NCBI GenBank assembly: GCA_016219165.1
Contig: JACRCB010000176.1
Coordinates: 1 to 9,310, forward strand
Direction of reading: 5' to 3'
Source: Deltaproteobacteria bacterium
GTDB taxonomy: Bacteria > Desulfobacterota > GWC2-55-46 > DRQE01
Length of the DNA stretch: 9,310 nt
Each line of letters begins with the position of its first letter. Within the stretch, counting starts at the first letter, position 1. Made by a program: the position numbers and the translations under genes. Of this stretch, positions 6,154-9,310 are shown one piece after another. A model generated the notes under the pieces. It saw only the letters and a list, made by a program, of their open reading frames with translations, did not search any database and was not told where the DNA came from.

Positions 6154-6262
6154 TATTCTTTATTGCATACGCACAATTTTATATGCAGTTATAAACAAAA
6201 GACTGTGCATATGATATGCCCATCAGTGTCTGTAAATAATAAATAGAAGCCGGGTTTAATTG

Positions 6263-6277
6263 CAATCTTGAAGATTG
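6263..6277. promoter_or_regulatory. 15-nt palindrome, candidate operator of purM
   Basis: CAATCTT (6263-6269), one central G, then AAGATTG (6271-6277) form a perfect dyad. It overlaps the first bases of the proposed -35 TTGACT at 6275-6280. A dimeric repressor bound here would block RNA polymerase, which would suit a purine gene. The binding protein is unknown and the dyad does not match a regulator site I know. Confidence 0.35.
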
Positions 6278-6303
6278 ACTTTGACATCGTCTTGGATTAT
6301 TCT
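6275..6303 (+). promoter_or_regulatory. Putative promoter of the purM operon
   Basis: TTGACT (6275-6280, 5 of 6) and TATTCT (6298-6303, 4 of 6) are separated by 17 bp. The start would fall near 6310, just before the GTG at 6314, so the mRNA would be almost leaderless. That agrees with the absence of a Shine-Dalgarno before the GTG. Promoters further upstream in the A+T-rich region are not excluded. Confidence 0.4.
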
Positions 6304-6313
6304 TTGCTCTACC

Positions 6314-7372
6314 GTGAGACAACGCCTGACCTACAAGAACGCTGGAGTGGATATCAGGGAGGGGGATGAGTTTATCCGCCTGATTAAACCGCTTGCAAGG
6401 GCCACCTACACAAAGGGTGTTATAAGCGGCGTCGGGGGTTTCGGCGCGTCATTTGAGGGGAGATTCGAGGGGATGAAAGACCCCGTCCTCGTATCATCCA
6501 CAGACGGGGTGGGCACAAAACTTAAAATCGCGTTCATGGCGGACCGCCACGATACGGTCGGGATAGACCTCGTGGCGATGTGCGTAAACGACGTGGCGAC
6601 AACCGGGGCAAGGCCTCTTTTTTTCCTCGATTATTTCGCAGCCGGCAGGCTCGATAAAGAGAGGGCGTCGGAAGTAATAAAAGGGATTGCAAAGGGTTGC
6701 AAGGAGGCCGGGTGCGCCCTCGTAGGCGGGGAGACCGCGGAGATGCCGGGAATCTATAAGGGCGGCGAATACGACCTCGCGGGCTTTACAGTAGGCGTGG
6801 TCGAAAAGAAAAAAATAATAGACGGTTCAAAGATAAAACCCGGGGATAAAATCATAGGACTCGCTTCAAGCGGGCTTCACAGCAACGGCTATTCGCTCGC
6901 GCGGAAACTTTTTTTTGAAACACTCGGCCATAAACTCACGGACAGACCCATTGGGTTTAAAAAAACACTCGGCAAAGAACTCCTCACCCCCACGCGCATA
7001 TACGTTAAAACCATACTCGCGATAGCCAAACACTTCGAGGTCAAAGGCAGGGCGCACATAACCGGCGGGGGCCTTACCGGGAATATCCCGCGGTGCCTCC
7101 CTGAAGGCGTAAAGGCGGTAATCCGCGAAGGTTCATGGACAGTCCCCCTTATCTTCAGATACATCAGGGATGCGGGTAGTGTTGCGGACACGGAGATGAG
7201 AAGGACTTTCAACCTCGGCATAGGGATGGTCATGGTCGTAAGCAGAGGGGCTGAGGCGGGTATAATAAAAAAACTTAGAAGTCTCGATGAGAGGCCATAC
7301 TCCATAGGGGTCGTCGAGAAAAAAAGACGGACGGAAGAACCCGTAGAATTCAGGAAGCAGGAAAGATGGTAA
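6314..7372 (+). CDS. purM: Phosphoribosylformylglycinamidine cyclo-ligase (AIR synthetase)
   Basis: PurM closes the imidazole ring of FGAM to give AIR, using ATP, in cytosolic purine synthesis. The 352-aa protein starting at GTG 6314 (MRQRLTYKNAGVDI) is of standard length. Signatures are the N-terminal TYKNAGVDI, SSTDGVGTKLKIA (61-73), VNDVATTGARPLFFLDY (91-107) and the GGETAEMPG loop (138-146). Conserved glycine-rich segments follow, including GLASSGLHSNGYSL and ITGGGLTGNIPR. The open frame extends back to TTG 6275, but that codon is inside the -35 element and adds residues unlike the family. Neither GTG 6314 nor the CTG at 6326 has a good Shine-Dalgarno; GTG is preferred because relatives often begin M-x-x-R-L-T-Y-K. 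The stop overlaps the purN start, so the genes are coupled. Confidence 0.95.
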   Translation: MRQRLTYKNAGVDIREGDEFIRLIKPLARATYTKGVISGVGGFGASFEGRFEGMKDPVLVSSTDGVGTKLKIAFMADRHDTVGIDLVAMCVNDVATTGARPLFFLDYFAAGRLDKERASEVIKGIAKGCKEAGCALVGGETAEMPGIYKGGEYDLAGFTVGVVEKKKIIDGSKIKPGDKIIGLASSGLHSNGYSLARKLFFETLGHKLTDRPIGFKKTLGKELLTPTRIYVKTILAIAKHFEVKGRAHITGGGLTGNIPRCLPEGVKAVIREGSWTVPLIFRYIRDAGSVADTEMRRTFNLGIGMVMVVSRGAEAGIIKKLRSLDERPYSIGVVEKKRRTEEPVEFRKQERW

Positions 7373-8028
7373 TCCTCGGCGTTTTGGCATCCGGCTCCGG
7401 CACGAACCTCCAATCCATAATAGACGCGATAGAATCCAAAAAACTCTCCGCACGGATAAATGTCGTTATAAGCGATAACCCCGGCGCCTATGCACTCGAG
7501 CGGGCGAAAAGACACGGCCTCAAAACCGAGGTCGTAACAAAGGACGAATACCCTGAAAAAGAGGCGTTCGACGGAAAACTTGTCTCTATACTCAAAGAAA
7601 ACGGCGTCGGCCTCGTAATACTTGCCGGGTTCATGAGGCTCCTTTCGCCCCTTTTTGTAAGGGCCTTTCCCATGAAGATTATGAACATACACCCCTCGCT
7701 CCTTCCGAGTTTTACCGGTCTTGACGTCCAGAAAAAAGCCCTCGATTACGGGGTCAAATTCTCCGGGTGCACCGTCCATTTTGTGGACGAGGGGGTTGAT
7801 ACGGGCCCCATCATAATCCAGGCGGTCCTTCCCGTAGCGGCGAACGACACCCCTGAAACCCTTAAAAAAAGGATACTCGGGGAAGAACACCGCATATATC
7901 CGCAGGCGATACAGCTCTACAGCGAAGGAAGGCTTACTGTAAAAGGAAGACGTGTTACGGTAAAGGACGGCGGCGGACAGGAAGGGACGCTTGAAAACCC
8001 TCCCGTCTGCATCTTTAAGGACGAATGA
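7366..8028 (+). CDS. purN: Phosphoribosylglycinamide formyltransferase (GAR transformylase)
   Basis: PurN transfers a formyl group from 10-formyltetrahydrofolate to GAR, giving FGAR, two steps before PurM in purine synthesis. The 220-aa protein has the phosphate-binding loop LASGSGTNLQ (7-16), the folate/catalytic segment MNIHPSLLPSF (106-116) with Asn107 and His109, and VDEGVDTGPII (140-150) with catalytic Asp145. A minor oddity is Thr in SFTGLD where most homologues have Pro. The last ~25 residues after SEGRLTVKGRRV are a longer tail than usual and are probably variable. Its ATG lies inside the purM stop region (7-nt overlap) with an AGGA upstream, and it overlaps the next gene by ATGA. It belongs to one tightly coupled operon. 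Confidence 0.95.
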   Translation: MVILGVLASGSGTNLQSIIDAIESKKLSARINVVISDNPGAYALERAKRHGLKTEVVTKDEYPEKEAFDGKLVSILKENGVGLVILAGFMRLLSPLFVRAFPMKIMNIHPSLLPSFTGLDVQKKALDYGVKFSGCTVHFVDEGVDTGPIIIQAVLPVAANDTPETLKKRILGEEHRIYPQAIQLYSEGRLTVKGRRVTVKDGGGQEGTLENPPVCIFKDE

Positions 8029-8495
8029 AGAGATGTCCTGTAATAGTCAGCGCATGCCTTGTAGGCATAAAATCAAGGCACGACGGGACCGATGCGTTAA
8101 GCGGTGATGTCCTCGCCTCGCTCGGAGACGCCGTTATAATACCGGTCTGCCCCGAACAACTCGGAGGGCTCCCCACACCCAGGCCCATGGCCGAGATTAC
8201 GGGAGGCGACGGCACCGATGTACTCAAAATAGATGTGCTCGGAATCGATGCGCTCAAAAAGACGGCACGGGTTGTGGATGAAAATGGAAGGGACGTAACG
8301 CTTAATTTCATTAAAGGGGCTGAGGCGGCCCTGAGTATTGCGAAACTTTCCGGGACGGGAAAAGCGATTTTAAAGGAAAGAAGCCCCTCATGCGGGGTAA
8401 AAAGGATAGTGAGGTCAGGCAAAGAGGCGCCTGGCATGGGCGTTACCGCGGCCCTCCTTAAAAGAGAGGGCATAGAAATAGAAGGAGTAGGGTAA
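8025..8495 (+). CDS. DUF523 protein, TudS-like thiobase desulfidase candidate
   Basis: This 156-aa protein has all DUF523 hallmarks: VSACLVGIKSRHDG (8-21), PVCPEQLGGLPTPRP (40-54) and KERSPSCGVKRI (117-128). The three conserved cysteines are Cys11, Cys42 and Cys123. In the characterised member TudS, three cysteines hold a [4Fe-4S] cluster that takes sulfur from 2-thiouracil, yielding uracil. The same chemistry is therefore plausible here, although the family is diverse and the substrate is unproven. The ATG overlaps the purN stop (ATGA) with AAGGA just upstream, so it is translated with purM and purN. That context suggests repair or salvage of thiolated nucleobases beside purine synthesis, but operon membership may be coincidental. 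No signal peptide is visible; the protein is cytosolic. Confidence 0.9.
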   Translation: MKRCPVIVSACLVGIKSRHDGTDALSGDVLASLGDAVIIPVCPEQLGGLPTPRPMAEITGGDGTDVLKIDVLGIDALKKTARVVDENGRDVTLNFIKGAEAALSIAKLSGTGKAILKERSPSCGVKRIVRSGKEAPGMGVTAALLKREGIEIEGVG

Positions 8496-8511
8496 TATAA
8501 CCGCCGGCGCC

Positions 8512-8575
8512 CAGCACCACTCTGGACACGAAAGTCTTGAATGTTACATAGGTGGTGCTGTCCAGAGTGGTGCTG
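8512..8575. repeat. 17-bp perfect inverted repeat with nested direct repeat
   Basis: CAGCACCACTCTGGACA (8512-8528) is exactly complementary to TGTCCAGAGTGGTGCTG (8559-8575), with a 30-nt spacer. GTGGTGCTG also occurs twice in direct orientation, at 8552-8560 and 8567-8575, so the left arm has two possible partners. No T tract follows, so it is not a standard terminator. It lies between the DUF523 stop and the UPF0173 Shine-Dalgarno. Options are an mRNA hairpin, a repressor site or the remnant of a small insertion element; the sequence does not decide. Confidence 0.6.
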
Positions 8576-8607
8576 AGCGGAAAACGACAGGCAAAGGAGG
8601 TACCCTT

Positions 8608-9270
8608 ATGAAGATAACCTTTCAGGGGCACGCCTGCTTCATGCTCGAAGGGGAAAAGTCAAGGGTCATAATAGACCCGTTCCTCAACGGGAACCCCCTC
8701 TCAAAGATAAAGCCCAAGGACGTGAAAGTTGACGCGGTGCTCGTAACCCACGGCCACGGAGACCATCTCGGGGACGCGGTCGAGATATCGAAGACCAACG
8801 GGGCGCCCGTCATAGGCACGTTTGAACTGGTGAACTACTGCATGGGAAAAGGCGCAACGGGACACCCCATGCACATAGGCGGGGGTTTCAACTTCCCGTT
8901 CGGGAGGGTGAAACTCACCATAGCGTTCCACAGCTCCACAACGGACGAAGGGCCGGCCGGCAACCCCTGCGGCTTTCTTGTGACGATGGACAAGAAAACC
9001 GTTTACCACGCCGGCGATACCGCGCTTTTTTCCGACATGGCCCTTATAGGGCCGGTTGACTGCGCCATGATTCCGATAGGTGATAATTTCACAATGGGCA
9101 TCGAGGACGCGATACGGGCGGTAAGGCTCGTAAAGCCGCGGGTAGCCATCCCCATGCACTATAATACCTTCGACGTGATAAGGCAAAACCCCGAGGAGTT
9201 TAGAATGGGGCTTGAAGGCTCGCACACGGAGGTAAAGATTTTAAAGCCCGGGGAGAGCGTGGAGATCTAG
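8608..9270 (+). CDS. UPF0173 metal-dependent hydrolase, beta-lactamase fold
   Basis: This 220-aa protein belongs to the UPF0173 metallo-beta-lactamase-like hydrolases of unknown substrate. The metal motif is THGHGDHLGD (47-56), with His48, His50, Asp52 and His53. The later ligand positions are His108 (AFHSS), HAGDT (134-138, Asp137) and MHYNT (183-187, His184). Length is typical for the family, and no signal peptide is seen, so it should be cytosolic. The Shine-Dalgarno AAAGGAGG is nearly perfect and lies 8 nt before the ATG at 8608. With 112 nt and an inverted repeat separating it from the DUF523 gene, it may be a separate transcription unit, although same-strand read-through is possible. 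A purine-related role is not indicated by the sequence. Confidence 0.93.
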   Translation: MKITFQGHACFMLEGEKSRVIIDPFLNGNPLSKIKPKDVKVDAVLVTHGHGDHLGDAVEISKTNGAPVIGTFELVNYCMGKGATGHPMHIGGGFNFPFGRVKLTIAFHSSTTDEGPAGNPCGFLVTMDKKTVYHAGDTALFSDMALIGPVDCAMIPIGDNFTMGIEDAIRAVRLVKPRVAIPMHYNTFDVIRQNPEEFRMGLEGSHTEVKILKPGESVEI

Positions 9271-9301
9271 AAAGGGTATATTTCAGAGAAGAGGGTTATC
9301 C

Positions 9302-9310
9302 ATGTTATTA
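9302..9310 (+). CDS. Possible start of the next gene (partial)
   Basis: An ATG at 9302 is preceded by GAGGG at 9291-9295, giving a reasonable Shine-Dalgarno spacing. Only three codons (Met-Leu-Leu) are inside the window, so the product cannot be named. It would be on the same strand and 31 nt downstream of the UPF0173 stop. Confidence 0.3.

Noticed and set aside
6275..6313. purM start at TTG 6275
   Set aside because: It would add 13 residues unlike PurM, and the codon coincides with a -35 element and palindrome.
6889..7890. 333-codon open frame on the minus strand
   Set aside because: It is antisense to purM and purN, both of which have complete catalytic motifs; composition reflects the complementary strand.
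8512..8575. Intrinsic terminator of the purine operon
   Set aside because: The 30-nt spacer is long and no T tract follows either arm.
8701..9225. 174-codon open frame on the minus strand
   Set aside because: It is antisense to the UPF0173 gene, which has intact metal ligands and a strong Shine-Dalgarno.

Overview
The window reads as ordinary, densely coded bacterial chromosome. Two consecutive lipoprotein-type genes (a TPR protein and a LolB-like protein) indicate a Gram-negative envelope. SpoVG, a DUF523 protein and mixed ATG/GTG/TTG starts fit a Desulfobacterota- or Nitrospirota-like lineage. That placement is inference from gene content, and the species is not identifiable from the sequence alone. 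There is no tRNA, rRNA or CRISPR array.

Layout. (1) 36-414, plus strand: a promoter and a small conserved-type hypothetical gene. (2) 512-3139, plus strand: a strong sigma-70-type promoter, a leader with an 11-bp hairpin, a ~15-repeat TPR lipoprotein, and a LolB-like lipoprotein overlapping it by ATGA. This matches the LbcA-LolB arrangement known from Pseudomonas. (3) 3148-5539: two genes on the minus strand, tadA then an AlgC/ManB-type phosphohexomutase, bracketed by two diverged copies of a ~225-bp, three-hairpin, terminal-inverted-repeat element in mirror orientation. (4) 5686-6000, minus strand: spoVG, followed upstream by an A+T-rich divergent control region of about 300 bp. (5) 6314-8495, plus strand: a tight purM-purN-DUF523 operon joined by overlaps. 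(6) 8512-9310, plus strand: a 17-bp perfect inverted repeat, a UPF0173 metallo-hydrolase with an excellent Shine-Dalgarno, and probably the first codons of another gene.

How the genes work together. The lipoprotein pair probably serves outer-membrane lipoprotein handling or cell-wall remodelling. tadA modifies the tRNA wobble base. ManB/AlgC supplies hexose-1-phosphates for polysaccharide. purM and purN carry out two steps of de novo purine synthesis, and the coupled DUF523 protein may remove sulfur from thiolated bases.

The most unusual structure is the mirrored pair of palindromic elements, whose inner ends touch the manB stop codon and lie 27 bp from the tadA start. It resembles a MITE pair around a potentially invertible two-gene cassette. 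No wholly new protein system is visible. The more novel signals are in the non-coding DNA: the mirrored elements, a sigma-54-like promoter before spoVG, a 15-nt dyad on the purM promoter, and the palindrome before UPF0173.
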